Numbered from the stretch's first letter, positions 1-6,428 are shown. The stretch: 64,000 nt of DNA from Pseudomonas rhizoryzae (GCF_005250615.1 NZ_SULM01000005.1:350812-414811), one strand, 5' to 3'. Notes: generated by a model not told the origin, from the letters alone. Numbers and translations are program-made.

Positions 1-15
1 TCATTACGCTGAAAT

Positions 16-786
16 TCACGCATGGCTGTCTCTCCGGATGCCCATCTTCGCCAGCAGCATCGCCCTCGCCTGCTTCGGGTAGTTCGGGATGCCCTGGATC
101 TCCATCAGCCTCCGCGCCTCCTGGTGGCTGTGCGCGAACTGCACCTGCATCGGCGACTTGTGCTCATGCTCCAGGCCGAAGGGGATCTCGTCCTCAAGCG
201 GCTTGCCCATCACGGCGCGAGCACGCACCACGGCGAAGTTCCTCGCAAACACCTTGCGCATCGCCTTGTCGTCCAGGCGGGTCGTCTGCAGGTCGAACGT
301 CCCCGTCAGCTTGGCCGCCACCTCGACGATCTTGTGCTTGTAGACCCCGCGCAGTGCCTGCTCCCAGGCTTCTTCCTCGGTGGGCAGGCCTGGCACCTGG
401 AGGCACAGCGCCCGGAAAACCGGCGCCGGCGGCGGCCAGTCGAATTCGTCGCCCTTGTCCACCAGCAGGTTCAGACCGTTCGCCAGCTGCTGCCCGTTGA
501 GGCCTGCCAGCACGGTCGCCCAGGCGCTGTCCTGATCAGCTTTCACGCCAAAACTCGACGTCCAGCGGTGGCCGTACATCTCCGCCATCTTCAGCCACAG
601 CCGGTCCAGCAGCTGCTCGGGCAGCTTCTCGATCTGCGATGGCTGCTCGGACCTTGTCGACGGCTGAGAGAGGGCCTTGTCGACCAGTTGGGCCGCCGTG
701 GGAGCGGTTCTGAGCGGCTTCTGCTTGGGCAGTTCGTCCGGGATTCGATTGGGCATGGCGGTTACCTCGGATGATTTTCTGGGCAA
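16..786 (-). CDS. Phage replication protein P-like (helicase loader)
   Basis: This 256-residue protein resembles lambda P-type replication proteins, which bring the host DnaB helicase to the phage origin. The conserved part begins near residue 57 (LDRLWLKMAEMYGHRW) and continues through a Trp-rich stretch around residues 115-120; the first 55 residues are low complexity. An alternative start is Met11 at 756. It is the last visible gene of the leftward early operon and follows the O-like gene. It overlaps that gene by 251 nt in another frame, which is unusually long. The assignment rests on overall pattern and gene order, not on a catalytic motif. Confidence 0.7.
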   Translation of the reverse strand: MPRKSSEVTAMPNRIPDELPKQKPLRTAPTAAQLVDKALSQPSTRSEQPSQIEKLPEQLLDRLWLKMAEMYGHRWTSSFGVKADQDSAWATVLAGLNGQQLANGLNLLVDKGDEFDWPPPAPVFRALCLQVPGLPTEEEAWEQALRGVYKHKIVEVAAKLTGTFDLQTTRLDDKAMRKVFARNFAVVRARAVMGKPLEDEIPFGLEHEHKSPMQVQFAHSHQEARRLMEIQGIPNYPKQARAMLLAKMGIRRDSHA

Positions 787-1492
787 GCTCGTGCTCCCAC
801 TGGCCCTGGGACTGGAACTTGTCCGGGCGGTTGATCCAGTAGGAGCGGAACTCGAGGAGCTGGTCGGGGTGGACGGTGGTGTTCCCTAGGCCGTTGCGCA
901 TCGCCGTGGCCTTCCAGCCCCTGGCCGATGGCTCCCAGCCGTCATGCATGGCGAATCGGTCGTCAGCGCTCGTGCGCGAAGACGAAGAAGTAGGAAGATT
1001 CGGAGGAAGACCGGAGGTAGGCCCCACCTCTGGCCCCACCTGCGGAAAACCTAAGGCCCCACCTTCTCCATCTATCTCGCCAGAGGCCGCGTCGTTGCTG
1101 TGTTCTGGCGGAGTTTCGCTGGCCCCACCTCTGGCCCCACCTGGTGCCAACCTCTGGCCCCACCTCTCCGAGACGGATTGATCGTAGGAAGCCTGAGGCA
1201 GGGCGAAGACGAAGGGCCCAAGGGAAGGCATGGGGTCCAGAAGGCCGAGCTTCGCCAGGGTCTCCAGCGAGTAACGGACTTCCTTTCGGGTGGCCTGGTG
1301 TGCAGGCCGACCCGGTGACGCGGGGTTGCTGAGTACCTCGCGCAGCATCTGCTCACTTATGCGCCTGGATACCCCGGTGATGCCGGTCTGGTAGTCCATG
1401 TGCATACGAATCGAGGCGTACACCTTGAGCAGGTGGTGTGGAGCATCGAACAGCGCTCCCCACTCATCGTCGTTGATCTGGAATGCGGGCAC
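536..1492 (-). CDS. Phage replication protein O-like with DnaT-type C-terminal domain
   Basis: This 318-residue protein should mark the phage replication origin. Residues 1-100 look like a winged-helix DNA-binding region (HHLLKVYASIRMHMDYQTG). The middle is a low-complexity Gly/Pro/Ser linker. A DnaT-like segment near residues 186-245 contains GWEPSARGWKATAMRNGLG and a W-E-H-E-L-A motif. The tail ends in PPLDVEFWRES, a pattern I recall from Pseudomonas phage O proteins, so the full length appears real despite the overlap with the P-like gene. It lies 3 bp downstream of the cII-like gene. In the linker, GPEVGPTSG-like units at about 1010-1170 reflect short DNA repeats. Confidence 0.72.
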   Translation of the reverse strand: MPAFQINDDEWGALFDAPHHLLKVYASIRMHMDYQTGITGVSRRISEQMLREVLSNPASPGRPAHQATRKEVRYSLETLAKLGLLDPMPSLGPFVFALPQASYDQSVSERWGQRLAPGGARGGASETPPEHSNDAASGEIDGEGGALGFPQVGPEVGPTSGLPPNLPTSSSSRTSADDRFAMHDGWEPSARGWKATAMRNGLGNTTVHPDQLLEFRSYWINRPDKFQSQGQWEHELAQKIIRGNRHAQSNPGRTAQAEAAQNRSHGGPTGRQGPLSAVDKVRAAIADREAARAAAGPAVAEDGGDVRPPLDVEFWRES

Positions 1493-1495
1493 AGC

Positions 1496-1807
1496 TCAAT
1501 CCCAGCCCAGGGGTCCCGGGCGTTTCTTCTCGGCCTTCAGCCCCAGCTCTGCCAGGGTTTCGAGCGAGCGCAGATATTCGGCGTTGACCACCACCGCAGA
1601 AACCGGGACGACTTGCAGCCCCAGGAGCGCAAGCACCTTGCTCCAGCGCTCGATCTCGCCTTCCTTCCAGCGCGACACGGTCGATTCGGACAAGCCGATT
1701 GCGTCCGCGACGGTCTTCTGGCCCACCGACAGAAGTCGCTGCAAGACCAGGGACTCGATCTCCCGTGCCCTTGCAGATGGGTCTTGGCTTAATGCGGGTG
1801 TGCTCAT
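1496..1807 (-). CDS. CII-like phage transcriptional activator
   Basis: This 103-residue helix-turn-helix protein has the layout of the lambda CII family. An N-terminal helix (ARAREIESLVLQRLL) is followed by an HTH around residues 32-52 with the recognition segment ADAIGLSESTVSRWK and then a hydrophobic dimerisation helix. In lambda, CII activates cI and int promoters and favours lysogeny. It lies between cro and the O-like gene, exactly where lambda places cII, and it starts 3 bp after the cro stop. The position and the SRWK element together make the call fairly secure. Confidence 0.75.
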   Translation of the reverse strand: MSTPALSQDPSARAREIESLVLQRLLSVGQKTVADAIGLSESTVSRWKEGEIERWSKVLALLGLQVVPVSAVVVNAEYLRSLETLAELGLKAEKKRPGPLGWD

Positions 1808-1809
1808 GG

Positions 1810-2055
1810 TCAGGCCGCCGGTTGATTCACTTCCGGCTCGACGAAGCGCTCGGGGTACAGGATGTGGATCTCAGTGAGATCACCCTCGAATACCCCGCAC
1901 AGCTTCTCGGCCAAGCCAGCGGATGGCCGCTGAACACCTCTTTCCACTCGGGACAAATTCCCGGTATCGATCGCCTCACCCGCAGCGCGAAGTCGATCAA
2001 CCACATCTGCCAGTCTCCAGCCCTTCTGGACCCTGGCCTTTTTCAACGGAGTCAT
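1810..2055 (-). CDS. Cro-like repressor
   Basis: This is an 81-residue XRE-type helix-turn-helix protein. I chose the ATG at 2055 because AGAGGT precedes it at a normal distance; a longer open frame to 2217 would run through the operators. Residues 30-45 read DTGNLSRVERGVQRPS. The divergent CI protein carries DTGNLSRLERGKQGAS at the matching place, so both probably read the same operators, as lambda Cro and CI do. It is the first gene of the leftward early operon and should promote lytic growth by repressing cI transcription. Confidence 0.8.
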   Translation of the reverse strand: MTPLKKARVQKGWRLADVVDRLRAAGEAIDTGNLSRVERGVQRPSAGLAEKLCGVFEGDLTEIHILYPERFVEPEVNQPAA

Positions 2056-2091
2056 GGGATGACCTCTTGCCTGGACGTTGTTAATTTGCAG

Positions 2092-2108
2092 TCTGCGCAG
2101 TACGCAGA
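2092..2108. promoter_or_regulatory. OR operator 1 (CI/Cro site)
   Basis: This is the near-perfect 17-bp palindrome TCTGCGCAGTACGCAGA. The same pattern recurs five more times in the two clusters around cI. It lies on the cro side of the divergent region. A possible rightward promoter for cI (TTGCAG at 2086, TTATTT at 2109, 17-bp spacer) would have this operator exactly in its spacer; that promoter call is tentative. Confidence 0.75.
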
Positions 2109-2124
2109 TTATTTGCAAGCCAAA

Positions 2125-2155
2125 TCTGCGCAGGACGCTTTGCGCGATACGCAGC
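2125..2155. promoter_or_regulatory. OR operators 2 and 3 (degenerate CI/Cro sites)
   Basis: Two 17-bp sites, 2125-2141 (TCTGCGCAGGACGCTTT) and 2139-2155 (TTTGCGCGATACGCAGC), each keep one perfect half and one weak half of the operator. They overlap by 3 bp and end 20 bp before the cI start codon. In lambda-type switches, weaker sites near cI allow graded autoregulation. Confidence 0.6.
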
Positions 2156-2175
2156 AAAGGCCGAACAATTCCGGC

Positions 2176-2808
2176 ATGGAAATAGGTGAGATCATCCGCC
2201 AGGCCCGGAAAAAACAAGGCCTGACCTTAGAGCAGCTCGCGCACCAGGTCGGAACCGATACTGGAAACCTGTCGCGCCTGGAGCGCGGCAAACAGGGGGC
2301 AAGCCAAGAGCTGCTGTCGAAGCTGCTCGGGGCGCTGGGTCTGTCCCTGGGCGCAATGGACGCGGACCAATCCAACGTCGGCCCGCCCGTGCCCATTACC
2401 TCCCCCTTCCGGCAGATCCCGATAGTCGGCATCGCGCAGCTTGGCGCCGAGGGCTATTGGACAGCCCTAAGCCCGAGCGAGGGCCACATCAACTTCCCAA
2501 CCCATGACAAGGACGCTTACGCCCTTCGGCTGCGCGGCGACTCGATGTCCCCGGCTATCCGCTCTGGGTGGGTGGCGATCATTGAGCCGAACGGAGATCT
2601 AGTGCCAGGCGAATACGTCTACATCAAGCTTCACGGCGTCCACGACGAGGGCGAGAGCATGGTAAAGGAGCTGCTGCGTGCCGATGACTATGAGGTGAGC
2701 CTGATGTCGGTGAACGATGCCTTCGGGCGCAGGACAATCCCCTGGGAGCAAATCCAGCATTGCTACCCGGTGGGTGCCATCGTGCCGCCCAGCAAGATCG
2801 TGCAGTAG
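2176..2808 (+). CDS. CI-type prophage repressor (XRE HTH plus S24 peptidase-like domain)
   Basis: This 210-residue repressor should maintain lysogeny. Residues 4-58 form an XRE helix-turn-helix with recognition segment DTGNLSRLERG. Residues 80-205 form a LexA/UmuD-like domain with Ser123 (RGDSMSP) and Lys164 (SMVKELL) as the catalytic dyad. I chose ATG 2176 because it begins the HTH domain directly after the operators; the frame is open further upstream. The segment where an Ala-Gly cleavage bond is expected (VGIAQLGAEGYW, residues 84-95) contains no Ala-Gly, so self-cleavage on DNA damage is uncertain. It is divergent from cro. Confidence 0.85.
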   Translation: MEIGEIIRQARKKQGLTLEQLAHQVGTDTGNLSRLERGKQGASQELLSKLLGALGLSLGAMDADQSNVGPPVPITSPFRQIPIVGIAQLGAEGYWTALSPSEGHINFPTHDKDAYALRLRGDSMSPAIRSGWVAIIEPNGDLVPGEYVYIKLHGVHDEGESMVKELLRADDYEVSLMSVNDAFGRRTIPWEQIQHCYPVGAIVPPSKIVQ

Positions 2809-2831
2809 CAACCACGGGACAGGAGGTGCGC

Positions 2832-2957
2832 ATGAACGCAATTCGATTCTGGAGAGACGTCTGGCATGGCAGGCCTGGCGCAAGGCCCATTGCCTGGTGC
2901 ATCGCGGCATTTACTGCGGCTTCCGCTGCTTGCCAGATGGTCGGATGCCTGGACTAG
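2832..2957 (+). CDS. Small phage protein, unknown (41 aa)
   Basis: A strong ribosome binding site (AGGAGG) precedes ATG 2832. The 41-residue product has a basic N-terminus (RFWRDVWHGRPG) and a central hydrophobic stretch (WCIAAFTAASAAC), so it may sit in the membrane. It lies 23 bp downstream of cI and 8 bp before the next gene, so it is probably cotranscribed with cI and expressed in the lysogen. No family recognised. Confidence 0.5.
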   Translation: MNAIRFWRDVWHGRPGARPIAWCIAAFTAASAACQMVGCLD

Positions 2958-2965
2958 GAGGATGG

Positions 2966-3220
2966 ATGAGCGACGAAAAACGTTTTCTTGCCCTAACGGC
3001 AAGCGCAGCTGCTATGGGGACCGTGCTTAGCTCTATTGTGTCCTGTCAAATTACAGTGGCTACAAAAGTACTCAAGCTTATGCCGGAAAAGGAATTCGAC
3101 GAGGCAAGGGAAGAAGTCATGTCTGAACTCAGAAACTCAATCGAGCAGATGTCTGACGTATATAAGTCTCTCGGCAGACTAAAGGAGCTGCTCGAGGAAG
3201 AAGAAAATGGATCCGATTAA
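2966..3220 (+). CDS. Small membrane/coiled-coil phage protein in the rex-like position
   Basis: This 84-residue product starts at ATG 2966 behind AGGAGG. Residues 8-38 are largely hydrophobic (ALTASAAAMGTVLSSIV), giving one possible membrane helix. Residues 42-82 are charged and probably coiled-coil (EKEFDEAREEVMSEL and SLGRLKELLEEEE). Its stop overlaps the next start by 14 nt, suggesting translational coupling and a joint function. No family recognised. Expression from the cI transcript would make it a lysogen-expressed gene. Confidence 0.6.
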   Translation: MSDEKRFLALTASAAAMGTVLSSIVSCQITVATKVLKLMPEKEFDEAREEVMSELRNSIEQMSDVYKSLGRLKELLEEEENGSD

Positions 3221-3554
3221 GATCCCGGACTTCGCATCCAAGTCCCTTGACGTCCTATCGCGCAGAGTTGATAAGCTTGAATCCATGAGTCAGCCTCATG
3301 CTGAATTTGGCGGTGGCGGCGGAAAAGGTGGTGGCGAGATGGACGGAAGAATTAGAGCTCTCGAATCTGGAATGACTGACGTCAAGGTGGCGCTTGGCAA
3401 GATAGAGACGCGCCTGGACTTCATCGAGCGAAACATGATCACCAAAGGGCAGCTGGCCATCTATGCCTTGCTGACAGTCCTATCCATTGCAGCGGGCGGT
3501 TGGTGGATCGTTCAGCAGTACCTGGCACCCATCCTGAGAGCGATTCCGAAATAG
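3207..3554 (+). CDS. Coiled-coil phage protein with C-terminal membrane anchor
   Basis: This 115-residue product has a predicted coiled coil (residues 10-27), a glycine-rich loop (FGGGGGKGGGE, about residues 34-44), a second coiled coil (45-78) and a C-terminal hydrophobic helix (IYALLTVLSIAAGGWWIV). It should be tail-anchored in the inner membrane. It overlaps the preceding gene by 14 nt. Proteins of this layout sit beside cI in other Pseudomonas prophages as I recall, without known function. Superinfection exclusion is an inference from position only. Confidence 0.62.
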   Translation: MDPIKIPDFASKSLDVLSRRVDKLESMSQPHAEFGGGGGKGGGEMDGRIRALESGMTDVKVALGKIETRLDFIERNMITKGQLAIYALLTVLSIAAGGWWIVQQYLAPILRAIPK

Positions 3555-3572
3555 CCTCAGCCTTCCACTAAA

Positions 3573-3600
3573 AGCCCGGCCCCGCGCCGGGCTTCCTGTT
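3573..3600 (+). terminator. Hairpin after the cI-linked genes
   Basis: AGCCCGGC pairs with GCCGGGCT around a 5-nt loop (3573-3593). The following bases are TCCTGTTTC, only moderately T-rich. It would end the cI transcript. Confidence 0.55.
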
Positions 3601-3697
3601 TCTACCGCCCGCCCCTCTAACCACGCAGCCCGTCACGTTCTCCGCCTAACTCTAATCCAGCGGCTAGAATGACGGCTCTATGACATGGAGGTGCATT

Positions 3698-4189
3698 GTG
3701 AAAACGATTCGATTGACTGTGGCAGCCTTGGCGCTGGCCGCCCTTGGTGGGTGTGTTGCGGTTCAGCCGCAAGCCAGATCCCTATTCCCAGCTGCTGAGT
3801 ACAGCTACCTGCCGAAGACGGGCACTGGTAGCGTCCGCGGTCAGGTTTTCATGAGGACCGTGGGAGGTGACGTAAAGTATGGTGCCGGCTCGAACGTTGA
3901 GCTCACTCCGGTTACCTCGTACACCGAGGAGTGGTACAACGCGAGCTTTGTGCGAAAGGTACCGATAGCTGCTCCGGACAGCCGCCTACTGAGCTACATC
4001 CGGAACAAGCGCGCAGACGGTACGGGTAGCTTCAAATTCACCGACCTGCCCCCTGGCGAGTACTTCGTGGTTTCCGAGGTGCGCTGGCAGGCCCCCACGC
4101 AGTTTGGACTTGCGCCTCAGGGTGGTTTCATTGCCACCAGGGTCACAGTGGAAAACGATAAAGAAAGCGAAGTCATCGTCACCCAGTAA
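3698..4189 (+). CDS. Prophage lipoprotein (lysogenic-conversion candidate)
   Basis: This 163-residue product begins at GTG 3698, six bases after GGAGG; an ATG at 3680 is also in frame but gives a poorer signal peptide. The N-terminus is a type II signal peptide with lipobox LGGC and lipidated Cys19. Residue +2 is Val, which favours the outer membrane. The rest shows no known domain, but its C-terminal half (FTDLPPGEYFVVSEVRW) resembles a small beta-sandwich. It has its own terminator and sits between OR and OL, so it may be expressed from the prophage. No family recognised. Confidence 0.65.
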   Translation: MKTIRLTVAALALAALGGCVAVQPQARSLFPAAEYSYLPKTGTGSVRGQVFMRTVGGDVKYGAGSNVELTPVTSYTEEWYNASFVRKVPIAAPDSRLLSYIRNKRADGTGSFKFTDLPPGEYFVVSEVRWQAPTQFGLAPQGGFIATRVTVENDKESEVIVTQ

Positions 4190-4202
4190 TGTAATCGCCA
4201 GC

Positions 4203-4228
4203 AAAGCCCGCCTAGCGCGGGCTTTTTT
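4203..4228 (+). terminator. Rho-independent terminator after the lipoprotein gene
   Basis: AAGCCCGC pairs with GCGGGCTT around CTAGC and is followed by a run of T. Confidence 0.8.
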
Positions 4229-4265
4229 GTGCCCGGAACCTTGCCGCTTCGCTTGGACTCAAATA

Positions 4266-4281
4266 CTGTACATTTGAACAG
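4266..4281. promoter_or_regulatory. LexA (SOS) box
   Basis: CTGTACATTTGAACAG matches the CTGT-N8-ACAG form of gammaproteobacterial LexA boxes, including the 16-bp spacing. It lies 22 bp upstream of the GTG start of the DUF1654 gene, where it could block transcription until DNA damage. Confidence 0.72.
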
Positions 4282-4302
4282 TGTCACAGTAGGAGGTGTT
4301 CC

Positions 4303-4563
4303 GTGCCCCGTAGCAATGCCCAGGTCGTCAAGAAACAGGTTCAGGTGTCTAGCTATGAGCGTCTGTGCCACCGCATCAATGCTCATATCGCCGAGCCGCA
4401 CGCGCAGATCGAGCACCGTTGCCGGGTCGAGCGCATGGACACAGACCATGACGACGACTGGGAGCGGGTGGTGGACGAGATGCGGGAGGTGGATGGCCTC
4501 TCTGTCGAGCGCAAGGACGATGGCTATGAATTCACCTGGAAGCGCATGCCCACGGAAGACTGA
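4303..4563 (+). CDS. DUF1654 family phage protein
   Basis: This 86-residue protein starts at GTG 4303 behind AGGAGG. It shows the DUF1654 pattern known from Pseudomonas phages and prophages: SSYERLCHRINAHI near the N-terminus, an acidic middle (DTDHDDDWERVVDEM) and an aromatic end (DGLSVERKDDGYEFTW). The molecular role of DUF1654 is unknown to me. A LexA box directly upstream predicts induction by DNA damage, and a terminator follows immediately, so it is a single-gene unit between the lipoprotein gene and OL. Confidence 0.75.
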   Translation: MPRSNAQVVKKQVQVSSYERLCHRINAHIAEPHAQIEHRCRVERMDTDHDDDWERVVDEMREVDGLSVERKDDGYEFTWKRMPTED

Positions 4564-4579
4564 CCCCGAGTGATACATG

Positions 4580-4604
4580 AAGCCCGCCGCGAGCGGGCTT
4601 TTTC
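4580..4604 (+). terminator. Rho-independent terminator after the DUF1654 gene
   Basis: AAGCCCGC pairs with GCGGGCTT around a CGCGA loop and is followed by TTT. It isolates the accessory cassette from the OL promoter. Confidence 0.78.
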
Positions 4605-4634
4605 ATGCCCGGCAAAAAATCTAATCCCGACCAA

Positions 4635-4698
4635 TCTGCGCTTGACGCAGATTCGTTTTCTGCGCATAGTGCAAACCATGAACTGCGCAAGACGCAGA
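4635..4698. promoter_or_regulatory. OL operator cluster (three CI/Cro sites)
   Basis: Three 17-bp sites match the OR operator: 4635-4651 (TCTGCGCTTGACGCAGA), 4659-4675 (TCTGCGCATAGTGCAAA) and 4682-4698 (ACTGCGCAAGACGCAGA). Their start-to-start spacings are 24 and 23 bp. The first covers the -35 and the second covers the -10 of the rightward promoter, the expected geometry for repression. Confidence 0.8.
4642..4670 (+). promoter_or_regulatory. Early rightward promoter (PL equivalent)
   Basis: TTGACG (4642-4647) and CATAGT (4665-4670) are separated by 17 bp. Both boxes lie inside OL operators. It would drive the long rightward operon running to the integrase. Confidence 0.65.
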
Positions 4699-4719
4699 TT
4701 CGGGTAGCTCCACCGCCCC

Positions 4720-4734
4720 TGCTCTTTACCAATT
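4720..4734 (+). promoter_or_regulatory. boxA-type antitermination element
   Basis: GCTCTTTACCAATT differs by one base from the boxA GCTCTTTAACAATT of E. coli rRNA leaders. It is about 45 nt into the predicted PL transcript. Downstream are ATTGCC/GGCAAT (4762-4785) and CAGGC-CCGAAA-GCCTG (4790-4805), the latter a short hairpin that could act as boxB. Confidence 0.6.
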
Positions 4735-5229
4735 CGACGCAACAAAGAAACCACAGACCGCATTGCCTCTACGGCGACCGGCAATCAGACAGGCCCGAAA
4801 GCCTGCCCACGCGAAGGCGACCCTGAGGGGCGACCGGGACGGCTGATTGAGGGCACCTGGCCCGCTCCGCGAGAGCGACCCGTATGCAATGCGCAGCAAC
4901 ACCGATTCGAATTAGCGCGCCTAGCCTCGGCAAAGGGCGCGCCGGACCTCTCGCCGTGTGCCTACACCACATCGGGCACCGGGGCTGTACGCGGCGAGTT
5001 GTAAGGCCCGATGACCATGGCGAAACGAACACGATGCCCACGGCGCCATGACCAGGGAAGCCCCAAGCCACCCAACCTGAAAGCCTTAGCTGCAGACATC
5101 GGCGGCGTGGCACCCAACGACATTGATGAGCATGCGGTCGCGCTAGAGCCCAGCAGGTGCGCGCGGCGGGAAAGCATCACTTCAGCACCTGGGCGACCGG
5201 GTGCTGCGGGATGACAACCAGGAGGCTCC
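4735..5229 (+). other. Early-operon leader, no convincing gene
   Basis: About 500 bases between boxA and the first clear gene. I see the small hairpins noted with boxA but no gene with a good ribosome binding site. One open frame, 5011-5214 (67 residues), starts with an arginine-rich segment (MAKRTRCPRRHDQ from the second Met), which is reminiscent of N-type antiterminators. It is otherwise featureless and may be chance. Confidence 0.4.
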
Positions 5230-5412
5230 ATGAACAGAACCCTTTTCATCACGCACCGCGGCGAGCGGACAGTCTTCGAAGACGCAGACCTGGCCGCCTG
5301 CATCAGCGAGGCGAACAGGCTCAACACCGAGCGCGGATATCACGCTGGCGTGCATGTCGTTGAACGCCAAGACGGCCATCGGATGACGGCGGCTGAGTGC
5401 CGAGCAGCCTGA
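5230..5412 (+). CDS. Small hypothetical phage protein (60 aa)
   Basis: ATG 5230 follows AGGAGG at good spacing. The 60-residue product has a beta-like start (RTLFITHRGERTVFED), a short helix (LAACISEANRLNTE) and an HVVER strand. Its size and secondary-structure order fit the small regulatory or host-takeover proteins at the start of lambda-type early operons. I recognise no family. It is the first well-supported gene after the antitermination leader. Confidence 0.6.
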   Translation: MNRTLFITHRGERTVFEDADLAACISEANRLNTERGYHAGVHVVERQDGHRMTAAECRAA

Positions 5413-5484
5413 GCAGTTTTCCTCGCTGTCCTTGGCAACAGGGCCAGACGGGAAAACACCACCACAGCCCTGGAGGGCACTGAA

Positions 5485-5763
5485 ATGACTGATCGACTGA
5501 CTCAACTCGCCGCCTCCCTCACCGAAGCCCAGGAGCCTTTCAAGGTGGGCGACAAAGTGGTCTGGAAAGACGGGCTCAAACACAAGCGTTCGGAGGGGCC
5601 CTTCATTATTACCGAGGTTCTTCCTAAGACCATTTTCGCTGAAGGCGTAAGCGCTGGAAGCCCTTACTTCAGGGAGCCGATGACCGTCAAAGCTGCCTTC
5701 TTCGATAACGACGAAGACCTGGTGGAATGCCACTTCGACGCCCGCCGCTTCCGCCTGGCCTAA
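5485..5763 (+). CDS. Hypothetical phage protein with SH3-like N-terminus
   Basis: The 92-residue product has an N-terminal helix followed by FKVGDKVVWKDGLKH, a pattern typical of small SH3-like or KOW-like beta barrels, then further strands and an aromatic C-terminus (CHFDARRFRLA). The 72 bases before the gene show no clear stem. A weak inverted repeat follows the stop (AAGCGCC at 5774, GGCGCTT at 5791) without a T-run, so transcription probably continues. Function unknown. Confidence 0.6.
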   Translation: MTDRLTQLAASLTEAQEPFKVGDKVVWKDGLKHKRSEGPFIITEVLPKTIFAEGVSAGSPYFREPMTVKAAFFDNDEDLVECHFDARRFRLA

Positions 5764-5952
5764 CGCATCACTGAAGCGCCTTCCAACGAGGGCGCTTTGG
5801 GATGCAGAAGACGGGAAGTCGCGCCAGCCCATCGGTCAACAGGGGCCAGCACTGCATCACCCCTTTTCGCCAGCACGCATCGCCACCCCCAGCGGTGCGT
5901 TTGCGATTTTATCCAAACCAATGAGGCCGCAGAGACGCGGCGAGGGATCGTC

Positions 5953-6390
5953 ATGTCCGAGAAAACAGAACCCGGCTACTGCGAAGGTGATATCTGCGGC
6001 CGTGATGGCTGCCAGGGCCTCATCAAGGACCATCCAGTTGATGGGTGCACCTGCTTTATCTGCGCGCCGTGCTCAGCCTGTACCGCTGAGCGTGGCTACT
6101 GCCCTCACTGTGGCTGGGAAGCCGCAGATGACCCGCTCATTCGGCGGGACATGGGACCGATCAGCCTGGGCGCTGGCTTCGCTTTCGTCGAGCCCGTTCG
6201 ACGGGTACTAGACCCATCGAAGGTTGACTTCGTGATCAAGCTGCATACCGCAAGCTCAATGATCAAGGAAGGCGTCTACCCGCCCCACATGAGCCGGCAA
6301 GAGGTAGAGGAAAAGGTTCGCGGCACCTTCGGCGGACGCTTCAACAAGTTCAAAGACGGCTTCTTCGAATACGTCGCCTACACAGATTGA
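5953..6390 (+). CDS. Cysteine-rich, zinc-ribbon-like phage protein
   Basis: This 145-residue product starts at ATG 5953; an open frame runs upstream without a better start. The first 60 residues contain about a dozen cysteines, including CGRDGC, CTCFICAPCSAC and CPHC, which suggests two or three zinc-binding sites. The second half is more ordinary and ends in FNKFKDGFFEYVAYTD. Its stop overlaps an alternative start of the next gene. I recognise no family; a nucleic-acid-binding or adaptor role is an inference from the cysteine pattern. Confidence 0.6.
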   Translation: MSEKTEPGYCEGDICGRDGCQGLIKDHPVDGCTCFICAPCSACTAERGYCPHCGWEAADDPLIRRDMGPISLGAGFAFVEPVRRVLDPSKVDFVIKLHTASSMIKEGVYPPHMSRQEVEEKVRGTFGGRFNKFKDGFFEYVAYTD

Positions 6391-6428
6391 CTCCCCGCGC
6401 CGTCCGGCGCACACCCGAGACCCACACC

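Noticed and set aside
1010..1170. Short GGCCCCACCT-type repeats as a CRISPR or iteron array
   Set aside because: They are irregular in spacing and lie in the coding linker of the O-like gene. An origin is possible here, as in lambda O, but the repeats are too irregular to claim it.
4605..4826. Open frame across the OL operators and boxA
   Set aside because: It covers operators, promoter and leader, and its product is low complexity.
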